64,000 nt of DNA from Lamellibrachia columna. Lineage: Eukaryota; Annelida; Polychaeta; Sabellida; Siboglinidae. The stretch spans positions 42,014,162-42,078,161 of the forward strand of contig OY759265.1 in assembly GCA_963662155.1 (NCBI GenBank), read 5' to 3'. Under the pieces are notes generated by a model. The model saw nothing but the letters and a program-made list of their open reading frames with translations, made no database searches and had not been told where the DNA came from. A program made the translations under genes and the position numbers. Shown one piece after another: positions 10,265 to 21,339 of the stretch (positions are counted from its first letter, which is position 1; the number at the start of each line of letters is the position of its first letter).

Positions 10265-10992
10265 AAAGTTTTACATGAGGCAAGTGTGGTTCTATGTATT
10301 CAGTATTCGTCGATTTTCAGACAATAAAGCATTCCTGTACACATATGAAGAGGTGACTGCAAAGAAAGACCCAAATGAAGTGGTATCAATGTTAAGCGAC
10401 TTTATCACAAAACATGTGTACTGGGCAAAACAGGAATAATACTGTAGTCCAGTATTTGCATTCATTAACTGCATCAGGGAGATTTGACCATATTCAGCAC
10501 ATATTTCCAACTCATGATCGTTCGTACTTAGCCTCTGACCGTGACTTCACTCAAATCGAGCTTTCACAAGGAAAGCAGGATGTAGTATATACGCCACATG
10601 GCTGGATTGAGATCATTAAACAATCCCATTCCAACAGTGTGGTCACAGAATGTGAACAGAACATGTTTAACAAGTATAATGACTGTCTTGCTCCACAGTT
10701 TAAGCTTTCAATAAAATCTCAGGAAACACATGAATAATGGAGGATGACTACTTATAAGATCTTCCATTGCAGGACAGGTGTGCCGATTACTGTATCAAAG
10801 ACCTCGAGTGGTATTGTGATGGCATTTTTTTGGGCAGTCAAACTTGTAGATCTTAAGAAGATGTTGGATGTCATTCTGGTTGAAAAGCGTGGCTATTTTG
10901 ATGACTTAATAGCAGCTGATGATACTGTGCTTGAGAGTACTAATCAAGGGGATGGAGATGAATCTGGAAGCGAGGTTTGGGATTCAGATTAA
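10265..10992 (+). pseudogene. C-terminal part of the DUF7869-like gene, frameshifted
   Basis: The plus strand reads QVWFYVFSIRRFSDNKAFLY and NEVVSMLSDFITKHV, then in another frame CTGQNRNNTVVQYLHSLTAS, HIFPTHDRSYLASDRDF and GKQDVVYTPHGWIEI, and after a stop TYKIFHCRTGVPITVS with an acidic C-terminus (GDGDESGSEVWDSD). The (S/C)xGQNKNxTxVxxL and SxLxxDRDF blocks define the same family as exons A and B. A deletion or frameshift removes the residues before the GQN block, and a TAA follows HE near 10735. An AATAAA-like signal lies near 11208. The RTE LINE and a CR1 piece fill the intron between exon B and this part. Confidence 0.55.
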
Positions 10993-11640
10993 AGCTCAGA
11001 CACTTTACAGTGTAAAGTTGAAATGAATGGCTCATTTACTGTTATATACTGCCCAGTGGTGCCATTATGGTATTTGAATGATAAAATAATGATTGATTAC
11101 ACTTACCTTGCATGCTTATTCTCAGTTTCCTGCATACGATAATGTCCATTTTGCACTTGTAGACATTTTCACGTGTTGTGGATATGCTTTATACGTTTAG
11201 TTTATGAATAAACATGTTTCTACCATTATATAATGGTTCTTTGTATGGTTCTGTTCATGGTTAATATAGTGTTGATGTTAAAAACATGTTCATGGTGACA
11301 AATATGGGAAACTAGTATCGACAGTAACAAAACCAACTACCGTTTTGTAGTCACCTTATTTGTATTTTTTTTTCAATTCAGCACACTTTTGCACAGCCCG
11401 ATAACGTACGATACAAAATAGATTTACTCTACAGCAATACAGAGTAATCACAATGATTGTGCAAAATAAACTTTTTCCTTAGATCCTATGAAAAATAACT
11501 TTCTTGGTATACGAAATAGTGATGCCATCTAGCGGCAAAGAATTGCGCCATCTGCAGAACGATTAAGAACATACCTTTCTCACATCAACTTCCAATTTCT
11601 TCAAAGCACGTGCTTTGAAAAGACTTCATTACTTTTTATA
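10993..11640. other. Stretch without recognisable gene
   Basis: It contains a possible polyadenylation signal (ATGAATAAACATG near 11203) for the preceding pseudogene and otherwise AT-rich sequence. No coding frame is supported. Confidence 0.35.
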
Positions 11641-11659
11641 ACGTCTCATTTAGTGAATC

Positions 11660-12010
11660 ATAATCATCTCAATCCTCTTCGTGGTTCAAGTGGCACATAA
11701 GGCTTCCACAAGAGAGCTCCACTGCTGTCGGTTTGCGGCCCGTCTGGTGATGGTTTCCCAGGTCAGTCTCTTTTTCCACTGTTCTTCGCCAGGTGTCATT
11801 GGGACGACCTCTTTCCACCTGGTGTCCAGCGTAAGGCTCTCTGTTCTTTAGCATGGCAAAGGATTGGTTGGTTTTTGTGATTCTAGAGTTGACCTCTCTC
11901 TCGGAGTCTCCATCTGTTGCTACCTTGCTGCCCAGGTATGTGAACTCGTTCATCTGTCACTGTTGTTTATGGTGACTGGTTCGTTTGACTTGTGATTCAT
12001 TTTCATCAGT
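11660..12010 (-). mobile_element. RTE LINE 3' coding fragment
   Basis: The minus strand reads MNEFTYLGSKVATDGDSERE then VNSRITKTNQSFAML, the FxYLGSxV...I..RI..A motif of the RTE thumb region, followed by a diverged tail rich in charged residues with RRTVEKETDLGNH. It is close in style to the missing 3' end of the RTE LINE at 7253-10248, though on its own it is only about 350 bp. Confidence 0.6.
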
Positions 12011-12102
12011 TTTGTTTTTAGTGAATGTGGTGTCTTAAATGTTCAAACGTGATAATATCAACAAAAGTGAAAAACGAGCTTTCAATCCATGCCCGGAACC
12101 GT

Positions 12103-12132
12103 GCGTGCGTGCGTGCGTGCGTGCGTGCGTAC
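12103..12132 (+). repeat. (GTGC)n microsatellite
   Basis: A short run of GTGC tetramers, imperfect at its right end. Confidence 0.9.
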
Positions 12133-12230
12133 GTTTGGAGTTGTGGTGTGGATGGACGTAGCCAACAACGACTACAGTTGAGGGAGAGATGTCAGATGAG
12201 TTTGGGATAAGAGTATAGTGCCTTGAGCCC

Positions 12231-12640
12231 ATGTTTTTCATTCTGTTGATGAACCCGATCAGCAGAAAGGTGTCAGAACAGCAAGCACATGCTGAGTATG
12301 GTATTGTATACGGACGACCTGACAATGATGGCAGAAAACGAGGACGAATTGCAGAATACATTACAAGAAATGGTGTAACATTTTCAGGGGAACATTGTGT
12401 AAGGACGGAGAAAGTAGCAGGGAGATGCATTGGGTGGTGTTAATAACAGAAGTAGGATGGAAGATGGACGTGGGTATTATGCGGGACAAACCGTTGAAGG
12501 AACGGCTAAAGTGTTAGAAGCCTAAGTGGTATCAACCAATGGCCCGATCCCCCCCCCAATATACGGCATTCGAAGAGCGAGAGAGATGGATGCAAGTCGT
12601 CGAGAGGGTGGGGACGAAAAAGACCGAATGGATTAAAAGG
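12231..12640 (+). mobile_element. RTE-like LINE fragment with Y(T)DD motif
   Basis: The plus strand gives LMNPISRKVSEQQ and, one frame over, MVLYTDDLTMMAENEDELQN, matching the LDLISRK...LYADDLALVAN block of RTE-like elements common in marine invertebrates. The catalytic YADD reads YTDD. ERERWMQVVERVGTKKTEWI near 12575 fits the far C-terminal end. Frameshifts and stops make it a remnant. It belongs with the element type at 15580-17370 and not with the one at 7253-10248. Confidence 0.55.
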
Positions 12641-12659
12641 TAACGAACAACGATTTTCA

Positions 12660-13330
12660 TTGGTTGACTGAACGACTGTTTTACTTACATAGCAACACTA
12701 ACATCTCAGGTTGCTAAAAAATTCCATCCATACAAAACATGGTACTATCGTGATCTTTGTAATAATTTTCTTATGTGCGGCAATTAAAAACATACCAATA
12801 AGTATGCACATCTGAAGGCCAAATGTAACGTTTTCATTGTTTGATTGATGAGCCAAATTCCCGTTTTATACAATGTATGACGATAATAATAACACAGCAA
12901 GTGTAAGATTGTCGATTGTTAGAAAATCGTTGTACATTCCTTTTAAAGTTCCCTCCTCACTTAGGCCATCGCGAATTAGGTTTGTTGATGTTCAAATATG
13001 AAAAGCGTCAACTGCACAGTGAGCTTAATAAAAGGTGTGGTACTTTTGTTAACATTGTGGAAAGAACTGACTTTGATCGTTATATCGGGTAACTTGCGAA
13101 AGTATGAATAGCCAGACCATGGTTGCCTTTGTGTGGAATTTTGAACGGATCCGGTTTGAGATAATTTAATAGTTTGTCCCATGATTACATCAAAACCAAA
13201 TAACACATTTGCACAAAGGAACTAGCATGTCTTGGTGAATAAGTAGGTTTGATTTTTTTGCGAAATAATTCTAAAATTAGACGATCGAAGACTCAGTAGG
13301 TTAGAGATAGAGGTCACCGCTCTTTGAGTC
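12660..13330. other. Stretch without recognisable gene
   Basis: Only short frames occur on both strands, none with a motif I recognise. Confidence 0.35.
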
Positions 13331-13344
13331 CATGACAGGTTACA

Positions 13345-13552
13345 CATTTACCCCTGTGTGGGATCTTTTACTTCCCCTGGCACAGACACCGGGTAGAAGG
13401 GACCAATGACTTTTAGTGTATCGAAAAACACGGGCAAAGTGGGGTGAACGAAATTGCCCAGGTTTTGAAACGGCAGCAGGTGGTTTTGAATCCCGGTCCT
13501 TTCGACCGACAGTCCGACGCTCTACCACACGACCACCACGCCCCAGTGTCAG
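13345..13552 (-). mobile_element. tRNA-derived SINE, minus strand
   Basis: Read on the minus strand it starts GGGGCGTGGTGGTCGTGTGG, and the A-box-like TGGTCGTGTGGTAGAGCG is followed by the B-box-like GGGATTCAAAACC. The body contains GGGCAATTTCGTTCACCCC, the block shared with the SINE at 9707 and the fragment at 21135. The tRNA-like head differs from the 9707 copy, so these are related subfamilies with different heads. I did not find target duplications. Confidence 0.65.
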
Positions 13553-13619
13553 TAAACTTACTGTGCTTACACACAGACAGTCCAAATCAATATTCACTAA
13601 TTTCTCCAAACACTTCTTT

Positions 13620-15230
13620 CATTCAATCCAGTGAACTAAATAAATCATGTTTATTCTATGCAAGATCACAGTCGTACAGAAACATATTTTAAGCGCCACA
13701 CAAGTCATAACACAAACCAAACACATGATGATTAAACCATTTTTCAAGATCAAACCCGGGGTGGATGCATGGGGCATGATATGCACACATTGCTTAGCCT
13801 TATGTGAAAAAGCTTTCACAGTAAGACATACAAGCCATTTTGAGTCTTAATTTTCGAAATGTCTAAGAGGAACATGCCCCATATGCCTCTACCAAAGCGG
13901 TGTACCATTGCCGCTTACTGTACATCATTCAGAAATATCCATGCCCCAACTCAAAATCCTGGATACGCCCCGGCATACTAAAAATCCTAAGTGCAAACAC
14001 TAGTTTGAGCAGTTAAGGTTTAACATATATCTGTTCACATTTAGACAATGAATGAGTCCTTACATCTGATTCCTGACTGTGGTCACTGGTCACACTGATA
14101 AATAATTCATAACATAACATTGTGGTCCAGACACTTAATAGATTAATTACTAACTTTATACTTTCGTGGTGATCTCACCAAAGCTTGCTTGGTCTTGATG
14201 ATCACGGTTTCCAAACGGGCTCTGGTAGAATATTGATAATAGTTAGTCATATACATTATTGGTATGACTTTTTAATCTAATCATGTAAATAACATGCTGC
14301 AAATTCCACACGATAACATGATGGATAAATATACGACTTGGATAAATATAAATATAGAGCGTGGATATAAATACACCAGTTAGATAAATAAAACCACTTG
14401 AATAAATAAATAAACAAACAAACATACCTCTTGGGTAAATAAAATAGCACTTGTTGTCATTTACAGCTTGGCTGCATGCAAATATGTAGACAATCACACA
14501 TGGTTATGCACATTGCACAATACGATCATTTAATCCTGGTCATTTATCCCCAGTAACTAAATAATTCCTAATGCTGTATGTTATTTATAAACAAATAGTT
14601 GTAATAAATGGTTCATTTCACTATGTTCGGAAAGCATCATTAATAAGTATAATTTAAAACACAAATATACCATAACATTCAGCATTTCATTTCAAGAGGC
14701 ATACCATGATAATCCATATTTCATTTCAAGTGTTTTGTATGTAATTTAGGTGGATTTTACAGTATTGCGTTTAGATATTGTAAAAAATGCCTGTTCAGCA
14801 CAACTTGAAAAATGTCAGATATGCTAAGGCATCCGTGGCGACTTTGCTCTAAATCGACTACCTCTCATTTGTTTTAAATGTGCTCATTACGTAAGGGAGG
14901 CTTTGTTTGTTTAGAATGCCGATGTTTGAAGATGCACATTTCACTTTCACTGTTGGTATCTGACTAGCATATACCACAGCCGCTTTGTCCACGATCATTG
15001 TGATTTTTATGTATCTTGCAAACATGTACTTTTCTGAAGAAATTGTTTTTTCGCATACACGTAGTTCTGTCTGTGTTGAAAATGAAGTTTTATTGGGGGA
15101 GTACAGAATAAGGAAGTTTGACATGTATTAATTTAATACTGATTTGTGCGGGAGTTAAATGACTGGGGATGAATAACCAAGAGCTAAAAGGCCAATAACA
15201 CACACAAAAGACACAGCATATAAAACAGAG
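13620..15230. other. Intergenic stretch, no supported gene
   Basis: Frames are short and AT-rich. A possible exon at 14179-14221 on the minus strand is listed separately. Interspersed GATAAATA-type runs occur at 14325-14420. Confidence 0.35.
14179..14221 (-). other. Weak candidate for a downstream exon of the TRPM gene
   Basis: On the minus strand, between ctaccag and GTGAGATC, 43 nt read ARLETVIIKTKQAL after one carried-in base. This would suit the TRPM C-terminal coiled coil. The last firm exon (21311-21332) ends in phase 0 while this one needs two carried bases, so a further exon between them would be required and I did not find one. It is offered only as a lead. Confidence 0.2.
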
Positions 15231-15370
15231 TTTCTCGTCAGATTGTCACCCGGTCATGTATATATGGACAAGAAATACTATTACATGTCGACTTCACCGT
15301 TGTTTTCTTTTTGATTCCAACAATGTTGTCATGTTTTGCATCTGAAATAAAGGATAGCAAGTGTTGAGAC

Positions 15371-15440
15371 AGTGTGAGTGTGTGTGCTTGCGTGCGTGCG
15401 TGTCTGTGTGCGTGCGTGCGTGCGTGCGTGCATGCGATCG
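15371..15440 (+). repeat. (GT)n/(GTGC)n microsatellite
   Basis: An imperfect GT and GTGC run, interrupted by TTGC and TCTG. Confidence 0.85.
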
Positions 15441-15475
15441 TGTGAGAGAATGGTGGGATTGGTGGAAGTGTATGT

Positions 15476-15560
15476 GATATGATAGGAATACTTCCTACAG
15501 GGTACGGTAAAGCCCTCATATACACAATTCTTCCTCGTGTACTTGATATGTACGACGGTA
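15476..15560 (+). pseudogene. RecQ-like helicase Walker A fragment
   Basis: The plus strand encodes IGILPTGYGKALIYTILPRV then LDMYDG. LPTGYGKS-LIFxLLPxxxD is the Walker A region of RecQ-family helicases, including the many gene fragments carried by transposons. The critical GK is present but the usual following Ser/Thr is Ala. No other helicase motif is found nearby, and the frame runs directly into LINE endonuclease sequence, so this is a captured or stranded fragment. Confidence 0.45.
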
Positions 15561-15579
15561 ACAGTCAAAACATGCATTT

Positions 15580-17375
15580 GCGGCCAGACTCTCTTCTCGG
15601 CGCATTCACGAAGCCGAACGATAGTCGGATAAGCGAGATTGTTAACATGTTAGTTTTGTCACAGACGGGAGAAGAAGAGTCGGTAGGGGGATTCGGACGG
15701 GGAACAAGGAATCGAAAGGGTCGGGTCAAGAGCTGGTAGAATTGGTTATGAGAAACGGGCTGGCAGTGGCAGGAACATTCTTCAAAAAGCGGGAAAACCA
15801 CAAAATATCGTATAGAAGTGGTTAGCATAAAACAAAACTAGACGTGTTGGTAATGAGGAGGCAACAGATGTGGAGGGTGATTGTCTGCAAGATAATTGCT
15901 GGTTAGCATGTGGCCACACACCACAAGCCCCTGGTGTTCGTTGTGCGCATGCAGAAGAGGAGTAAAGATAAAGTAGGGGAGGGGGGCAAAAGACCATCAA
16001 ATGGTGGAAATGCAACAGGGACACAACCGTTACATACAAAGAGAGGTTGACGTTAGACTATGGGAAACTTGGTACATCAACAGGAACAGTGGAAGAAGAA
16101 TGGAAGACTTTCAAAGATGCTTTTGTTGGCGCAGCAATTTGGCATAATGTCTGGAAAAGGGGATCCCATCATGAAGGAAAACCAAACTCGGTGGTTGAAA
16201 GAAGTAGCGAAAGCAATCTGAGAAACGAGAGAGGTATGGAAGATGATAGAAGTGATCAAAGAGAACGGGGAACACATTGTACGGACAGACAGAAGAAAAA
16301 GGCGGCAAGAAGAGCCGTGGACAAAGCAAAGAGAAGGAAGAACTATACAGAAAGTTAGACGAGGAAAAAAAGGTTGATATATAAGTTGGCACATGAGAGG
16401 GACGAGGACAGCAAGGATGAAAAAGGCGGCAAAGAGGGAAATGGAGGAGGAACTATACAGAAAGTTAGACAAGGATTGAGGAAAGAAGGTAATATATAAG
16501 TTGGCAAGAGGATGAAGACAGCAAGGATGTGAAAACTGGATCAGTCATCAAAGATAAGAAAGATAGGAAATATGTGTTACAGATATGGGAGGAGTATTTA
16601 AAGGAACTGCTAAACCATAGGGAAAACGGCGAACTAGAACTACCGAGTGCAGTAGAAGAAAAGTGAAGTTGGAGGAAATAGGGGGTGCAGAAGTAGAGAG
16701 AGCAATGAAGGAAATGAAGAGAGGCCGAGCGACAGGCATTGATGAAGTGCGAGTGGAGATGCTGTTGATGGCCTAACGTGTTGGGGTTAGGTGGACAAAG
16801 CCATTGTTAGATACCTGCATGGGGGGAGATCCCAGAGGAGTGGCGAACGGAGTTAATAGTCCCTGGTGGAAAAAGGGAGATGTTCACGACCCTGGAAAAT
16901 ACAGAGGTATCTCGTTGCTGGGTCATGTTCTGTAGGTGTTAGAGAGGATTCTGGATGGAGGGATAACGAGGATAGTAGAGGGTGAAGTGGAAGAAAAATA
17001 ACAAGTTTTAAAAAGAGGAAGAGGTACGGCGGACAGGATGTTCACTCTGAGACAACTGGTGGAAAAGAGACTGGAGGGACAGGAGAATATGGTGCTGGGA
17101 TTCATGGACCTTGTAAATATATACGACACAGTTCCGAGAGAGATGGCCATGGCCACGTTGAGGTGGATGGGTGTCCCAGAGGCGGAGGTGAGGATGGTCG
17201 AAGGCACACATGAAGAGTCAAAAGGTAGAGTAGTGTGCGTTGGCCTGAGACAGGGGAGTGGCCTAAGCCCACTGTTATTCATTTGCGGGCAGCAAAAAAA
17301 TCTAGATATAAGACTGGATGGGAAGAAACTGAACCAACGACAGACCTTCCTACCATTCCGTTTTTCCGAAATGTT
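15580..17375 (+). mobile_element. RTE-like LINE remnant, endonuclease to RT
   Basis: Several plus-strand frames carry successive parts of one LINE ORF: GRVKSW..., then the endonuclease end (YRSGRHKTELD-like text and RRQQMWRVIVCKIIAG near 15860-15900), a basic linker with ENGEHIVRTDRRKK, KEMKRGRATGIDEVRVEM, and RT at 17038-17300 with MFTLRQLVEKRLEGQENMVL, FMDLVNIYDTVPREMAMATL, and GLRQGSGLSPLLFI. After this the YADD block is deleted and the sequence resumes at LDIRLDGKKLNQRQTF. Many stops and frameshifts show it is long dead. The DxYDTVPREM wording is typical of RTE-like elements of aquatic invertebrates. Confidence 0.7.
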
Positions 17376-17640
17376 CACGGAAATACATCTTAAATTACGG
17401 TATTACGGCGACGGCTAAAATATTACGAGATTTTAATTGGTCACGACGATCACTAATAATTTATGTTTTACCCGATTTTAGCTCCCACTGTATACAACAG
17501 GTAGCCGCACATATACCGCAACGCGTTGTGACATGATTTTTCATTCGCTGCTGCTGTGTGTAATTTAACCAATGACAAACAACGTTACAATAAATTCGCA
17601 TTTTCGCGCTCAAACGGAAAGACGCGAACGTTACATGAAC

Positions 17641-17644
<4 letters not shown>

Positions 17645-17690
<46 letters not shown>
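17645..17690 (+). repeat. (AG)n microsatellite
   Basis: An uninterrupted GA dinucleotide run of about 46 bases. Confidence 0.95.
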
Positions 17691-17691
<1 letters not shown>

Positions 17692-17699
17692 AAAATTGC

Positions 17700-19082
17700 G
17701 GAGATTGAATTGGTACCACCAGCCCAGAAAACAACGTGTGCTTCAAAAGTAATAGACAGAATACACACAGGCAGCCCTACTGCAATCAAGCTCAAAGAAG
17801 TGGGCCAGCTTTCGATATCGCATGGTGGCCGTGACGATTGCAGGTACGGACTACTCGACTCTCGAGTACTAATACGTAGTGTGTTGCATACTGGTCGGTG
17901 TAGTTTTCAACCTACTTTATAGAATGTGCCGTTTTCAAATAATCTGAAGAAACATTTTGTGTAAGAGATCGATATACCAAATCACCAACAGCTACTTTAT
18001 TTATTCAATGCAAACAATTATTAAAACAGTTGTTCTGAGTGAAAAACTTACGAATATTGAACGTCTGAACCATGTCGCGCGAGTCGAGGAAACCGGCGGT
18101 ATTCAACCTATATTTATGGCAAGCCGTACTGACAATCTTTTTTTCATTTTACCACTTTGTTCCAATTATTTCAACTTTTTATAACAACCAGACTTGACAT
18201 AGTGCTTTGTAAAACACATGCACATTTAATTGTATTGAATATATAAAATTAATGTATTACATTTTTTTCTCGTATATTTCACACATTTTATTTATTCGTA
18301 CTTTTATGACAAGACTGGCTAGCCATACATCTACCACAAAAAGGGTTATTATTGTCACGTGGCCAAGAACGAGACACGCGTCAGCAGACGCTCAATAATA
18401 ATGTCTGGTAAGCATGCAGAGTCGGTTTTTATCAAGGTATGTATATCATAAACGTGTTTCATGTTATATTATATATCAAAGTATATCTTGCTCAGACAAG
18501 ACTCTGTAATTGTATCGTTATTGTCGTAAACAGACGCTGTGACGTCTCTAAGGCGATATCAAGCGAGATTTCAATGGGTCGAAATCGGGAGTGGCTTGAA
18601 AACTATGCCGGTAACTATAATGACTGTCCAACAAAGTCTAATACTAACTCACTAAGTCAGTGTCTTTAATAGCGAGTTTAGACGAAACTTTACTGGGGTA
18701 GGCATATATATACTAGGGTCAAGTAGACTAAACGACGACTAGACAACTAGCGTAAGTGTATCGTAAAGACATGGTCTTGGCTTATCAATTACGGTTACGG
18801 ATGCGACATTAGTAATGTCTAATTACTATAAACGTTACACTATTTTGTCAGCGAAGTGGTTCCATGTTGGTTATCATCCATGCCAATTATATTGTAATTT
18901 GAGGAGTAATTCGCTAATTACTTTTCTATTATCATGATGATTTACAACATGACTTTGATGATCTGCGGGCCCTATACGGCTATAGCCTAGGCATAACTAT
19001 ATTTGACATGGCAATGCCAATGAGTCGATGACAATGACAACAATGTCATGTTTTGTCGTGATTTCCGAGTTCCATATGATGC
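17700..19082. other. Intergenic stretch, no supported gene
   Basis: No repeat family is recognised. On the minus strand a GTAAGT donor at 18049-18054 follows a short open piece with ATG in good context (GACATGG, near 18070), reading MVQTFNI; it could be a first exon, but nothing supports a continuation. Confidence 0.3.
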
Positions 19083-19159
19083 ACTTGTTAGACAGTACAT
19101 GTTCATACAAATGCAATGCATATTATATATATATATATATATGTATGTATATATATATG

Positions 19160-19190
<31 letters not shown>

Positions 19191-19226
19191 GTATGTGTAT
19201 ATATATATATATATTATGTCATATAT

Positions 19227-19297
<71 letters not shown>

Positions 19298-19334
19298 GCA
19301 TTGCATTTGTATGAACATGTACTGTCTAACAAGT
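19083..19334. repeat. Long perfect inverted repeat with (TA)n centre
   Basis: The left arm starts ACTTGTTAGACAGTACATGT and runs through ATGCAATGCATATTAT; the right arm, ending at 19334, is its exact reverse complement. Arms are at least 43 bp, and the (TA)n-rich middle of about 150 bp can also pair with itself. The locus could form one 252-bp hairpin or cruciform. No transposase gene lies near; a foldback-type MITE or a snap-back replication product are both possible. Confidence 0.9.
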
Positions 19335-19689
19335 ATTTATTTATTTTTCTCAATGTTATTTGTTTATTATAGTTAAAAAGGTGATTTCATGGGATAATAT
19401 TTATTTATTTATAATATATTCTTGTATAACTTAATATAACTCGCCTTATATACTTAGATTAGGTTTTAGTGTTTAACCTTTTTGTCTCGTAGTCCCAGAA
19501 CAGTATTATACAACCAAACCCGTCCTAAACCTAAGTAAGACCACCACTAAAATTTATTCTCATGGCCTCTTACTTTCTTTGCACGGTTTAGTTTTGAGGC
19601 ACAATACACCAAAAAACCAAATGCCATTTTGTGGTTGATTAATCTATTTCCAATAATTAAAAATAATACTGTCACAAGTTAAAAGAAAG

Positions 19690-20490
19690 AAAAAGTTTAC
19701 AGATGCATCTGATCTATTGCAGGAGGCATACCGCATCAAAGAAGCGCACTGACTGTTGCATTACATAAGACATCAATGCCGATCAGCAACTTCTTTGCAA
19801 GACGGAATGAAAAATACGACTAAAGCAGAAACCATAATGTCTGTGATGCTGGCTGAAGAGAACCGATGAATGCGGCAAACACATTCAGTCGGGCTGTGAA
19901 GATGATGTTTCCAGATTCTGAGATAGCACAGAAGTTCCAGTGTGGCCGAAGCAAGGCCACTGCCTTAGTTAAAGAACTCTCTCACGCCGCTTGACAGGAT
20001 CTTCTAACAACATGGGCATGATGCCCTTCACTGTATCTACAGATGGAAGCAACGATGATGGCAGTGGCAACAAACAGTTCTCGATTATTGTGATACATTT
20101 TGATGCTTTTACCTCTGATGTGCGGTCTGATGTTCTTACCATTCTTGCAACTAATTTGCAAGCAATGGTGTGCCATGGGAGAACTGCCTTGCTTTGGATT
20201 GTGACAATGCCAATGTGATCTGGGTCCAAGAAAGGAGATTTTGCAAAGCAAAGCACCCCAACATCTTTCTTGCTGGTTGCACACTTCATCCAATACACGT
20301 TGCTACAGAGAAGGGGTTAATAGTCTACCAGTAGCTTTATCAGAAATCCTGGTGGACATTTTCTATTACTTCAAGAAGGGTGCCACAAGGAAGCACGGAT
20401 TTGCTTTCAAGACCTCTATGATGTTGAGAAACTGAAGATGCTCAAACATGTCTGCATCCGATGGCTTGAACAATTGCTTAATAAATGAGA
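19690..20490 (+). mobile_element. hAT-like transposase remnant
   Basis: The plus strand, over several frames, reads NAANTFSRAVKMMFPDSEIA, then MPFTVSTDGSNDDGSGNKQF, VRSDVLTILATN, CDNANVIWVQ-like text, LVDIFYYFKK and LYDVEKLKMLKHVCIRW. This set is that of hAT-derived ZBED-type proteins, whose catalytic core includes the TDGSND block. Stops and frameshifts lie between every segment and the C-terminal dimerisation domain is absent, so it is a relic. The family assignment is by recalled motif. Confidence 0.6.
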
Positions 20491-20492
20491 AG

Positions 20493-20850
20493 TATTGAAA
20501 GCATGGATAGAGCCGAGTGGAGACGATTGGTGGAGACGGCAGTGAAGCGGGACTAATGATGAAGAAGAAGGGGAAAATCGATGCCAGCCTCGCCCCGGAC
20601 TACAGGGATAAAGAGGAGAGCAACAACAACAAAAGGAAGATGGATGAATGTCCTGATGGAAGGAGTTGGGATGCAGTTCAGCCCAACGGGAAGAATAACA
20701 AGAATCCTGATGATGTGGGCAGGAGGAGGACCGACTATGAAGAAGAGGGATGTATGAAAGTTGGAGGATGACGACAAGTGGAGGGAGAAGTGGAAAGGGA
20801 TAACAGCTGGGGCGGTGCAGAAATACCCGAACTAGCCTCGCCCCTTTATA
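20493..20850 (+). other. Unassigned purine-rich repeat-like stretch
   Basis: The plus strand begins with DRAEWRRLVETAV, which resembles the extreme C-terminus of RTE-type LINE ORFs, and then runs into a purine-rich, frame-broken tail. Evidence is thin. Confidence 0.25.
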
Positions 20851-21134
20851 AATGGGCAGCGAAGAAGAACATAAGTATCTCATTTAATTAACTCCGCTCC
20901 CACTTCTTTAATATATGTACAACACCCCCCCACAGATACTATATATCCATCCAACATTTCGCTATGATGATAAATGGGTGACCTTGAAGATGATGACTAT
21001 GGTGATAAGGTGCCACACTAGGAATTTAAGAAACAAGCCAATGCTCAAGCATGCACATGTAGAATGAGTACAGGTAAGTTCTCACATAATGCGGCATCCA
21101 GTCCGCTCATTTATACAACTAAATGAACTAACGC

Positions 21135-21235
21135 AACGTGGAGTGAACGAAATTACCCAAGCTCCGAAATGGCAGCAAGAGTATTCGAACATGGGTTCTC
21201 TCGACTGATAGTCCGATCCATTACATATGCTCTAA
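21135..21235 (-). mobile_element. SINE fragment
   Basis: On the minus strand it contains GTAATTTCGTTCACTCCACG and, before it, a B-box-like TGTTCGAATACTC. The order and spacing match the SINE at 13345-13552, though the sequence is more diverged. Confidence 0.5.
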
Positions 21236-21310
21236 TTTTATGTGGAATTTTGCAATCACTCGGGCAATCTGAAATGCATTTTCTGGCTACTGTTCGGCAT
21301 ATACACTCAC

Positions 21311-21332
21311 CTGTTTGTCCATAGCATCCATC
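21311..21332 (-). CDS. TRPM exon 19: 22-nt microexon, coiled-coil start
   Basis: The exon lies between ttgacag and GTGAGT. With one base completing the codon from the exon before, it reads MDAMDKQ and ends in phase 0. The IxxKMDAMxxx pattern is that of the TRPM C-terminal coiled coil. It is the last exon I can place. Confidence 0.6.
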
Positions 21333-21339
21333 CTGTCAA

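Noticed and set aside
12103..12140. Possible CRISPR-like or short repeat array
   Set aside because: The units are simple tetranucleotides without spacers, and the genome is eukaryotic.
13345..13552. Possible genuine tRNA gene
   Set aside because: The A and B boxes fit, but the acceptor stem does not close and a SINE body follows.
14858..15124. 88-codon minus-strand frame as a downstream TRPM exon
   Set aside because: It has no TRPM, Nudix or kinase motif and no fitting acceptor in phase 0.
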